Shown piece after piece: positions 38,001-50,000 of a stretch of 64,000 nucleotides of DNA; the stretch's first letter is position 1, and each line of letters begins with the position of its first letter. Source of the stretch: Xiphias gladius. Taxonomy: Eukaryota; Chordata; Actinopteri; Istiophoriformes; Xiphiidae. Location of the stretch: positions 30,884,545-30,948,544 of the forward strand of contig NC_053420.1 of assembly GCF_016859285.1 (NCBI RefSeq). Reading direction: 5' to 3'. A program made the position numbers and the translations under genes. A model generated the notes under the pieces. It searched no databases and was not told the DNA's origin. It saw only the letters and a list, made by a program, of their open reading frames with translations.

Positions 38001-41000
38001 TTTTTAGAGAGGTTATGTATTTTAATATCAATTGTGTCTCAAGGTTTACCCTCTGAATCTGTTATACAGTTTATACTGTAAATCAGGATATGTAATACCA
38101 GGACTTAGCCATTGCCTGCAGTTGCAGCATGGGTGTAAAAGCAGGGCATGTCTAAAGGGGAGAAGAGAACCCCTTAATTGTAGACCTAAAAAACCTTTCA
38201 ACTCAAAAAGATTAAAGGTACCTTGTGGGCTTTTTCACCACTAGTAGCACTAAAGTTACAAGAGGGTCCCCATTTTGTTTGTGTCCTGCATGCAGACAAG
38301 GACTCACATGCACGTGTGTGAACATGTGGGCAATGCAATACACAATCTTGCCACCACTTTCACATTATTCCAGTGATCAAAAGTTGGTTTGCTATAACAT
38401 GCAAAGAAGCTTTGCACTATGCCAGCAAAAGGCAGGAAAAAGAAGACTGCTAGCTAGCTATTTAATCAATGCAGGATTTAAAATAGTCAGAAAATTTTGT
38501 CTGCAAAGGTTCTTTGAGTATAAAAATGAATTGAACATGTTTGATAGACGTCAGGGATACACACAATGGGCCTCCTTTAGTGTCGTATTGTCATCCTTAA
38601 TCTCTCTTATGTTTTCCTGTAAGACCTTAGCAGTACAAGTATTCCAAATTGGATTAACCGAACTCTCTTAACTGCACAAACTTTCATGAACAGCTTGTCC
38701 CAGCCTGATGAATACCACTTGGTTCATAAGAAGGTGTGCATTTGTGAGATTTCATCAGTGGCCTAATTAATGCCCCTAAAAATGTCATGCAGAGTTGTAG
38801 AAATATAAAGTATAGTGGTATTAGAGGACCTGAAACAACTCGAAGGAATGGTTTAGGCTAGAAGACCATAGATGCTGAAAAACTTCAAGTACTTTACTGA
38901 TTTGCACCAAATTTGGTGGAGGGATGGGGCATTGGCCAGGGTAGAGCCCATTATATTCTGATGCGGATCCGGTCAAATGGAGGGATCCAGGAATATTTTT
39001 ATCACTTTCCTTAACATTGTGAGATGGAGCATTTTTGGTCATTTTTGTCAATATTTGGCCTTGGTGGAGGTATGCGCTCTACTGAGTGCCATTCTAGGTA
39101 AAAGTTTTAACAGTCAAAATGTTTTTTGGTGTGGTTTGATGAAATGTGATTGACACTGACAAAGCAACCCGCCAACTGTCAGCAGATTAAGCAGATTGTA
39201 ATGCAAATGTTGTCGAATCCTGATGGTATGATCCCATTATTCTTAGTAAGAAGCTGATTGAGAAATATGTGTTTTTCGGTCCTTTAATTGCCTAAATCCG
39301 AGCTCCAAATGTTCATCAGCTCTCTCCTATACGAGTGATTCAGACATTTAAACACTTATTTATATTTAAGCAACCTGTCCACTAAGTTTGCAAGGTAAAA
39401 TTTGGGGGTCTGGGGATTTTTCTGAAATAAAAGCCAGCCAGTGGGTGTCGCTAAAGTGACATGGAAGCTGTATAAGTGAATAGGATACCTGCTGACCAAA
39501 CAAAAAACACTGGCAGTAAAGTATAATAATGTGGGTCAGTATTTCTTAATGACTGGTTCTGGTCCAAACCTGTAGACCATGGCAAGGATTCCAGAGGGTC
39601 CCAAATAAATTATGTGACTCATTTCTGTTTAACTTACTTAAACTGAAATAAGCTCCACGAAAAAATGAATGAAATGAAATGTTATTACCCTTGCCACAAA
39701 CAATATCACAATGGTTCAGTTTGGATTCAGGCACAGATGAATCAATATTACACATTATACATTACACATATGTATTGATCCAGGCTCCAGGTTTATTTGC
39801 ACCATATATTTTGTCAAAACACGCCCTTGGGTTATGATTTGACACCTTACTGACATGACCGGAAGAGTGGGATTTGTGCATTCACCACAAGGTCATTTAT
39901 TATTGAGATGCTCATCAGCGTGGAAACATTAGTCTCACTCACGTCCCAAACATGTGCTTTCTTATGTAATCTCTGTCCCAGACAGACTGTATCAGGACAG
40001 AGAAGAAGACTTTCTTCTTCATAGAAAAACTTCCAGATCAAATAAGGTCTACAAATCTGCTGCCGCCAGTGGCCTATATGTTTCTGCCCACAGATTTATT
40101 GTACCTGGGTGAAGCAGCCACGGCACACCACTAAATACTCTGTTATATTCTCATTTATGAAAGCCATAATTAGTAATTGCCAGTCTGCTACATTAAAATC
40201 CACAGCCATTTAGTGGCTTCTCAGTTTTTATTACCAATTAAAAGAAAATGAGCAAACAGAGGAAGCAATAATAAGAAGTGTAAGTGCTGTAGCATAATGC
40301 TTATGTTATCGATGCATAATTCATAACTGATCCATATTTGATTCCATAATTTCATGCAATATATAAATAAATTATTTATTTCATATAAGATTAAAATTTA
40401 AATTTGATGTGATTAGATGCACAGTAAATTCATTTGGTACAGTTAAAATACAAATATAGTGGAACTGACTGAGCTAAGGTCTGTCTCTCTAGGACTTCAC
40501 GTGAGTGGACGTCTCTCACGAGATTCTGCTATAGTGCATTCAAAGTCAGAATTATTGACGTCTGAAGCCAAAGCAGACAGTAATAGAGACTTTCTAAAGA
40601 CTCTCAAAGATTCAAGAAACTCTTTTAATGACTAGCAGCCAACAATGTATTTTGTTCTACTTGTAAAGTGCCCTTGTTTCATGTTCGCCCTATGCGCCAT
40701 TTTGTATTTTCATTTGTTTTCATGCTATGTACTGAGTTGACGTATTTTTGTACTGTTTTTTCACAAACATAGTTCTCACACCATGACTAAGGCATGGATA
40801 CTTCAGAGAAACAGGACGTTCCCAAGCAATACACACTTGTCTCAAATAACCGAGCTGTGTCTGTGTCGTCATGAAGCGAGCTACAGTGAGAATTTCCGTC
40901 TGCTCAACAGAGGTAGGAGAGACCACAAGACTGCAGTGGGTAATGATGCGATGAAGATCTAGCGTATCAGAAAAGCAAAGCCCATAACGTACTGTCAGCC

Positions 41001-44000
41001 TAGCAACTGCAAGCAATGGTAATTAGACTGTGGTTGAAAGCTCGACTTTTCAGGCCAAAACTAGGACGTGCTCTACCATGACCATCAAGCTAAGTTGGTG
41101 TGAGAAGTCGTTCACCTTTGAAAATCGCTACTAAGGACTCAGATCTATTAACCTTGCATACTTTGCTTAGCCTAGATGTTTGCAAATAAATCTAATGTCC
41201 AAGTGTTCTCGGTTGATACATATCATAAGGTTTAAAGGGTGACTTAACCCCATAAGCAAGTGAACAAGTTTTCAGTAAATATTAGATATTATTATAAAAG
41301 ACATTATTATAAATTTAAATTAGGATTTTTGTAAAAATGTTGTTTTCTATGAGAAGTAACCAAGTGTAAAGGGCAACGTAAGTGAAGTTTAAAGAGTAAC
41401 TCCACCGATGTGAAAACTTTTTCTTATGTAAAGGACAAGTGATTTATTACATTTCTAAGCATGTTCCCTCTGCAGTCAAGGTTCATACTTGCATACTTGT
41501 GCAAACTTGAAGTTTAGATAAGTTTAAATGCTGATACAGTTATCTTGATGCAATATTGAAGTTGATATTTAGAAAATTAGGCTTCCAACATAGTCTTCAT
41601 ACAGTTGTCAAGGAATTCACACAGTTATGGAAACCATATATACGTGCCATTGCCATTCATGTTATCTCAAGATGACTGACACAAAAATGGTAAATCACCT
41701 GCTCAACCTGAAGCACAGAATCTGCAAAAGAAATAGAAAGGTTACAAAGAAGTGAATGAACCAGAACCCTAACAGAAAAAAGGCTCAAAAGTGCTCAACG
41801 TTGCTACAGAACCATCTATGAGAAGTGGAAGTATCAAGAAGCAAGAATAGGCAAGGAAATATTGACTGATGTTGCCTCCAAGGACAAACTGAATGAGAAA
41901 GCACCTGTTATTATGTAAAGGTCATTTATGAAGAGTGACGTCCAGTGCAAACTCCTGAATAAGACCTGTGGAACACGATAGACACATACAAATCGCCTTC
42001 AGGATTCATTATTAGAAAGGCAGAAAGGCAACTTGAAGGTCATACAACAGATGAAAGAGGAGGGACCTTGGCCTGATGTTGGATCGATCCTAGATTCAGC
42101 AGGTTCTTTGGTTCTGAAGGCCACTGTCTCATTGATCAAACTGTGGTTCTACCCAGTATAGTGGTCACTCAATCAAAAGAAAGGAGGCTGCAGCTGAACC
42201 TGTTGCATCCCAGGAAGTTTTGAACAACAAAGGGAAGCAACAGAACTTCAAAGGCTAGAGACTGAAATATAAACAGCTGGTGCAATTTGAATCTAATAAC
42301 CTAGCTGTACAACAAGCAATGCATGAAAAGCGTAGAAAGCTTGAAAGCCTAGAAGAAGTGAAGAAGTTGAACACTACAAGAGCTCAAGTAAAAGTCTATG
42401 ATCAAGTTGAAGAAAATTTTAAAGCAGTTACAATCAAGCACCTAGTACCCAAAGTTTGTAATTGATATCTCGTGCTCCACAAACTTCAACGTCAATGCCT
42501 CAAGTGCAGAACAGCTCTGATTTGGTCAACGTACTAGCTGAAGCTATAAGTGCAAATTGCCTTCCAACACTGCAGCCTGCATTATTCACTGGAGATCCTT
42601 TAAATTTCAAAGACTGAAGACTATTTTTCAAAAACATTAAGAGACAGGAGAAACATTCCAAAGAAGGGAACCTGTATTACCTAAGAAAGTACTTATGTAG
42701 CACTGCAAAGAAAGTCGTTGAATGATATTTCCTACTAGGTACCGAAGCAACATATGAGTCAGTCTGGCAGCTGTTGGAAAAATGTTTCAGAGACCCATTC
42801 ATAATTGGGAAATCCATAGCCAAACATAAGCTCAAAAAATGGCTGTGAACTAAGACACTTTGCAGACTTCCTTAAGAGCTGCAAGGCTACAATGCCCGGC
42901 ATTAAGACATTGGAAATTCCTAATGACTGCAGTGAGGGAGAAACATTTTGCTGAAATTGCCGGATTGGTTGGTGTCCAGGTGAACAACAAAGCGATGGAA
43001 GTCAGAAAAGCAAATGTTGGGTATCCACTATTCAAAGAGTTTGTGGACTTCGCATTGCAGGACGCAGATCTCACTTGTGATCCCATATCTTCAATACAAG
43101 CACTCAACAGTGTGGAAAGTAAGAAACATGAAAGCATCCATGAAGCCAAACCATTCAAGCAAAGACACTATCCACAAACACAACAAGAGCAGCATCCCAT
43201 CATGCATCTTCTGCAAAAGAACAAGACATGTCCTCACCAAGTGCAGAATTTTTAGTGAAAGGACAGTTCAAGATTGTATCAAGTCTGTTCATGCAGAGAA
43301 GCTTTGCTTTGGATGTTTGAAGACTGGTCATCCCTCAAGAAGTTATATGATAACAAGACAACATGTGAAAAGTGTCAGGGGAGACACCCCAATTTTAGAT
43401 TTCATTCCAGCAACAGGTTGCACATTCCAACCTGTTTGCCATGTGGCCATTCTCTCTAAAATGGCCACATCTGGAACAACTGGCAGACAAGATTTCACCA
43501 CCATCTGACTGTGAAGTAGGCTTTCTGATTTGCTATAACTGTCAACAAGCCCAAGGGAGATCCTATCCGTCTGTATGCACAGCGAACAGATCTCAAGAAT
43601 TTGGAAAAGCAAGAAACCAAACCAAAGCTCCAGCATTGTCAGCTCGAATCCAGCAAGTGACTATGGTGATGCAATAGGAACCAGTCACAGAATCATAAAT
43701 CAAATCATGCAAAAAAGATCAATCCAACAGATATAATCAAAGCTCTCAAATCCAGTTTCATGGATCCCTCTGCAGATGATAACCCAATTTCTCAGGAAGA
43801 CCTTCTCTTCTTGACTAAAGTGAAAGAAGGTATTAGGCAGAAAGAAGGCCACTATAAACTGCTTTTCTTTCAAGACAGACAAACCTAATCTCCCAGATAT
43901 TAAACAATGCTCTTCATAGGCTCATCTCATTAGACCGACAACTGCAGAGAAATGAGCAGTACTACAAGGATTATGTCCATTTCATGAATGACATAACAAC

Positions 44001-47000
44001 CCGAGGAGATGCTGACAAGGGTCCACAGTCTGAACTCGATAACCAAACAGCATGGTATATTCCTCTCTACTGTCCAACTGTTCGCCACGCTTCCAAAAAA
44101 CCGTTCTAAATTATCATCTCTTGACAGGGCGAAACCTGACTAACAATTAGTTGGAGTGCTATGTCAATTTAGAAAGGGTCCCATAGCCGTAATGGGTGAC
44201 ATCAAAAGGCTATTCCATCAGTTTCGCGTTGCAAAGGAACACCAAGACTACCTAAGGCTCCTGTGGTGGGATAAAGGTGATCAGGACTCCAAACCCTCAC
44301 TGTACAGAATGACGGTGCACTTGTTTGGGGCAGCTTCATCCCAGCTTCAACTTTAGACTCAAGTATCTGGCATTGCAGGGTCTTAGAAAGTTCAGTGAAG
44401 AGTCCATCAAGTTCATCCAGAGAAGCTTTTAAGCTGATGATGGTTTAACAAGTTTAAAGTCACCTGCTGAAGTCATACATCTGATAGAAGAGTCAAAAGC
44501 CTTGTGAAGAACAGGAAGCCTTTGGCTGCATAAGTTTGTATCCAGTGACACAGAAGCGATTGCTGCAATTCCACTGGAATAACATGCTCAGACCAAAGAT
44601 TTACATTTGGCCATAGGAGAATTTCATATCAAATGAGCACTTAGAGTTCAGTGGTGCGTTGAAGCGGATGACTTCCAATTCAGGGTCATAGTCAAGGAAA
44701 AGCCACTGACAAGGAGAGGGGTTCTCTCAACTGTTGCCTCATATATGATCTGTCAAGGTTTGTGGCCCCCTTCATACTAGTCTTAGAAACAACCCACCCT
44801 GAGCTTTGCAAGGCCCATATTCATGCAGTCAAGATGAAAGAAGTGAATTCAATGGTGAGCCACCACACAAAATTTTCTTTCAGGTCCAGAGCAGTCAGGC
44901 TTCAGATTTGTCAGAGAATTCAAGGGACTTCAGCCAAGAACGAACAAAGCAACTAGCCTTGAAGAAAGAAAAGAAGCAGAAATCTTACAGAAAATCAAAC
45001 TTGAGGAAGAAGACACTCTGAACAAGCACAACAAGTTACACCAAGTCAAGTTACAAGGTCCTCGGGGTGGGAGGATGGCTATCCCAATCAGTCCCGAACA
45101 CTTCTGAAGAAATCTCATGTGTCAGCCCTGCTTATCAAACATCATCATGAGCATGTACACAACCAAGGAAGAGACATGACTATCAATGAGTTGCTTGAAA
45201 ACTGAATATGGATCTTAGGATGCAGAAATGTGGTCTCAGACATTTACAAGCGCGTAATAGGTATGAGATACAGAAGAACTACAGAGGTTCAACAAACAGC
45301 AGCTCTGCTTACTGCGGTATTAATTGTATTGGCCCCTTCATCTTAAAGGAAGGAAAAAAGGAATCAAAATGACATGGATTGTTGTTTACCCACTTATGCT
45401 CCTGAGCCATACATAATAGGGGTCGACTGGTATGTTTTTTTCAGGGTTGATACCGATACTGATTATTAGCAATCAATGAGACTGATAACCAACATTTGGA
45501 CCCAATATGCATTTGCAGTAGAAAATGAAAAGGGTAGGCTGAGGGAATGAGGGTAGGCTAAGTTACAGAAACACCCCTTTGTATAATGCAATACAGCAAA
45601 AGCACCACGGACTACTTCCAGGAGCGAGTTTCCTGAATTGGTCAAGGGAGTGGATCAAGAACGTCAACGAGCAAGTCAGTTGTGAATTCGTAATGAATGT
45701 CCCATCAACAAGCTATATGGATGGAGTCTAGGAGTGCAAAATTCAAACGATCAGCATCCTGACAGCCATGCTCCATAACTCCACATGCATTTCTTTACAA
45801 AACAATGACCATAATCACAGCTGGCCACTTAGTGTTAAACATCTCAGTCAGTACCTCTCACTCTTAACTATATACTAACCATGAAAACATCAGTCATTTC
45901 AGCCCCTGCTGGACAGTTCTGCAAAGAAGACGGAAATGGCAAAGAACATCACGAAATTCACAAGCAGATGAGGTTGTGATTCTGCAAGATGACAGCATAC
46001 CAAGAAATGAATGGAAGCTCGCCAGGGTAGTAGAAGCTCACCCTAGTGCAAAAAGCATGGTGCAAAAGCTGCAGCTACTAATCAGTGACACTAGACTTGA
46101 TAAAGGAGAACCACTCACTAGATCAGTTTACCCCGAAATGCCTATTCACAAGGTAGTTTCATTACTTGAGGCTAACTCACATGACTTAAAACATTTTATC
46201 GTTTCCTTTCACAATCTTTTTTTAAAAGAAAATCCCACATTTCGAGTTAATGAGTGATTTTGGTGGTAGTGTTGCATAATGCTATATGTTCATGATGCAT
46301 AATTGATATTTGAATCATAAATGATTCCATAATTTTATGCAATCAATAAATAAATCATTAATTTGATGTAAGGTTAAAATTGAAATCTGATGTGCTTTGT
46401 TGTACAGTAAATTCATTTGTTAGAGTTAAAATACAATAAGGCACAAAATAACATGTCTTGAAATTAGCACATTGTGTGAATCATGACAACAAAACTTTTT
46501 TTTTGACAAAACTGGGATTTTTTATCGGAAATCTCTCACAAAGCTCTCTGCTATATTGCATAATAGTCACAGTCAACATCAAAGTGGCCAACGAGGTAGG
46601 TTGTTCTACTTGTAGAATGCCTTTGTTTCATGTTCACACTATGCATCATTTTATATTACCATTTGTTTTCATGCTATATACTGTATAATTTGTTGATGTA
46701 TTTTCATACTTTGTTCCTTCAAAACATAACATCACAGTGTGCAGTGGCCGCATGCATGGATACAGAAAAGAACAAGACGCACAAAAGCAAAAAACACTTT
46801 TTCAAAAAGAATGTGTGTGTGTCTGTGCTGTTGTTAAGACAGTTACAAGTAGGTTTATATGACCCTGAACTGAGCAATAAGAAAAATCCATACTATACAG
46901 CAACATATTGCACATTATTATACACACATGTTACAAGCTTGAGGTTAGGAGATATTACAGAAAACACACTTAAAGAACTGATGTGTGACTGTGTGCTGTG

Positions 47001-50000
47001 CTGTTGTGTTACAAAGTTAGTTTACATGTTTTATATGAACTGACTGATAAGAAAAGAAAAAACATATACTATACAGCAACATATTGCACATTATTATACA
47101 CACATGTTACAAGCTTGAGGTTAGGAGATATTACCAGTTTTAATTGCACCTGTTAAAACACCATTACTGCACTTTTGAGAAAAAAAGTTTTACCTAGATT
47201 AAAAGTCTTAAATGTCTAAGAGTTCAAACAAATGCTTTTAGTGCAAGTTTACGCAGGAAGACAACTGTCAGCCCGCCTTATCTCATCATCACACTGAAGC
47301 TCCACCTCTCTACTATTATCCAATGATTTCACCAGGTTCCGTGCATGGGCTTTCCTATCATCCAATGATCATCTTAACTGAAAAATATATAAACCACCTT
47401 ACCTGTGTTGTGTATCTCTGCTGTCATTGCAGTCTATGCTGCTCGCACCTTCGCCCCTTCTAAGGCCCCCCTGGGGATCTCAGATAGGCTGCTTTTCGTA
47501 GGGCTTTATGCCTATACATCTCCTTAATCGACGGGGTCAACACCAAAGTGTTAATTAAATTAAGTTTCTTCATTCATGTTAATTTGTGTCTTTCCTGATT
47601 GAAATGAACATGTGAACTAGTTTAACAGGTGAAACAGAAACACTAGTTTCAACCCTTTTATCATTGTTATACTAACCTTCTTATCATTGTCCAAAGTGTT
47701 ATCTGTAACAATATGACCGTGTAAACTACATAATTGGTGAAAATAAGCACATTCAAAGAATTACTTGTGTATACCATTTTCAGCTATTGTCTCACACTTC
47801 GTCACAATTCAAAAAGTGAATTGTGACATTCACATTTTCAGAATTGGGACATTTTGTCACAATTCAAAATGTGGATTGTGACATTCGCAAGATGGTGCAC
47901 TCACTGCACCATCTTGCAGTGACTGGCCCGCCGTGTGGAGGTGAGAAAGATGGTAGGGTATGACCTTCTCTCTCTGGCTCTCTTTTTAGAGTCCTTACAC
48001 AGTTATTTCAGTCAGTTTTGAATTCTACAGCCGAGTGTAACAGAATTAATGTTTTACAGGAGAAACTGTCCTAGGGAATATATTAAAAAGAGCTATAGGA
48101 TACAATATATGGCTAATGGTAAGTGTTCACACTCTCCCCGTGTCTTCTGTACAATGACTCATTATCTGAGTGTGACTCACTGACAGTTAGAAAAGACATA
48201 TAGACAATCTTGACAGTTAGACAAGACCGCTGTGAAAACCGTTGTTGAACATTGGAGCCAAGCTCCACTGGAGATTCACTGTGCCAGTACAGTCTTTTGA
48301 GTCCTCCAAATGGCTGACCCGTGCACCATAAGGTAGTATTATGGATGTAATCAAATTTCATTTCAAAGGAGGAAAGGTTCCAAATGTGTTTATTATTCGT
48401 GTTCAGACTCCATGCTGTGAGCTGTCGACATCAAGAAAACATCAGCTCTGGATTTGTCTGTCTTCTCTTTTCTTCTTCCAAACAACTAGCTTCCTGCTGT
48501 GCTATTTCTGTGGAGGCTAAACAGCAGCAGGTGATGAGCTATGTGAGTACATCAGAGAGGCACATGAAATGTGTACACGAAGGGAGACATCACTGTGACA
48601 AGGAACAGGGTGGAGACTCACTCACAGAGCCACAGATAATGCAGCTTTTGATATATTATTCACGAGTTTGGTGCAAAAAAAAAAAAAAAGACTCCAAATT
48701 CTGACAAAAGCAATGTTGTGTCTGGTTCACCACAGACATCTATGAAACTACTTCAATATGGTGAATATGAGGAATGAAAACTAATTAAAAATGCTTTGGG
48801 CCAGAAAAGACTACAGTGATGAGATTCTCAGCCCACTCAGTGGTAAGATCATGAGAAAGCTAAAATAAAAGATGCGAGAGACCGGTAACTAAGCTACTGA
48901 CGAAGGATGGTGTATGGAGAAAGTGATGGATATTAGTATTCATACTAGCTCCTCTGGCCAGGGATGACCCCTCATTGCCCTCATCTATAAGGCACAAGGA
49001 GCTCAAACTATTACTGAATAACTACACCTACAAATTTGTGAAAATTATAAACCTTATTTTGATCATTTCATTAGAGGTATAAGTAGCTTCACGGTTGATC
49101 CTGCTGTAGATGTGAAAGTATGTACATTTTTACAAAATAACATTAATGACAATAAGTCCTAACTGGTTCGGCAAATCTCAAAATTAACAGTTTTCCAAAA
49201 ATCGTAAGCATCTTATAAACCTCTCCTGGAAAAACACTCAAAAAAACGAATAGTAAAGAAAATTGGCCAAAAAGAAAAAGTTTCGGCAGTTAGACAAGAC
49301 CGCTGTGAAAACCGTTGCTGAACATTTGAAAAAGCTTCCAGATAATAGCAAGCCAAATGGTAAGCAACTTGATCCACAGAATATTAACCACTCTCATAGA
49401 AGTGTATAAGTAGGCAGCTCGGAACACTGTTTGGATCTATGAGGCACTACACACAATTTCATCAGCGTACGCTTAAAGTAGGGCAGGGTAACTGTTAGCC
49501 AAGCTCCACTGGAGATTCACTGTGCCAGCACAGTTTTTTGAGTCCTCCAAATGGCTGTGTACCATAAGGTAGAATTATATATGTAATAAAATTTCATTTC
49601 AGAGGAGGGAAGGTTCCAAATGTTGGCGTGTATAAATGAACACTCTTGAAGAAACACTATAGCACATGTAGAAAATATAATACATGGGTATATACTGTCC
49701 TATACAAATGCATGTTAGTAGCATGGCTCTAGGGGTGGCCATGTCGGTCAGTTGCTCCACCACTTGTGTCCAGACTGAAATATCTCGACAACTATTGAAT
49801 AAAATTTGGTATGTTTCAACTAGCGACACCGTGATGTAAAAATTTCCTTTGTCCAATATGTTGGTCTATGAACAAACACTTTGCTAATATGAATCACTTA
49901 ATTCTGCTCATATCCTAGATCATAGTCACTGACTATGTACTTTGTTCATTTCTTCTTTGCTAAGTGACTGAATTACTGTTCAAATGCACTTCAGTACGTT

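Larger units (their letters stand above)
40288..46790 (+). mobile_element. decayed BEL/Pao LTR retrotransposon
   Basis: Two LTR-like ends share tg(t)gcataatgct, attcataa..gattccataatt, cagtaaattcattt, gttaaaatacaa and catttgttttcatgctat: 40288 to about 40820 and 46270 to about 46790. Between them, on the plus strand, are scattered remnants in BEL order: gag-like segments ([17 protein letters not shown], 42.57 kb; a Zn-knuckle-like [11 protein letters not shown], 43.3 kb), reverse transcriptase ([14 protein letters not shown] ... [13 protein letters not shown], 44.2-44.35 kb), and the C-terminal BEL-specific region ([20 protein letters not shown], 45.97 kb). Many stops and frameshifts break every part, so it is inactive. 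The outer limits of the LTRs are uncertain. Confidence 0.8.

Noticed and set aside
38225..38671. 148-codon plus-strand open frame in stmn3 intron 1
   Set aside because: No recognisable domain, no splice or promoter context; likely chance.
42860..43508. Plus-strand frames of 131 and 164 codons
   Set aside because: Overlapping frames of the decayed BEL/Pao gag region, not a host gene.
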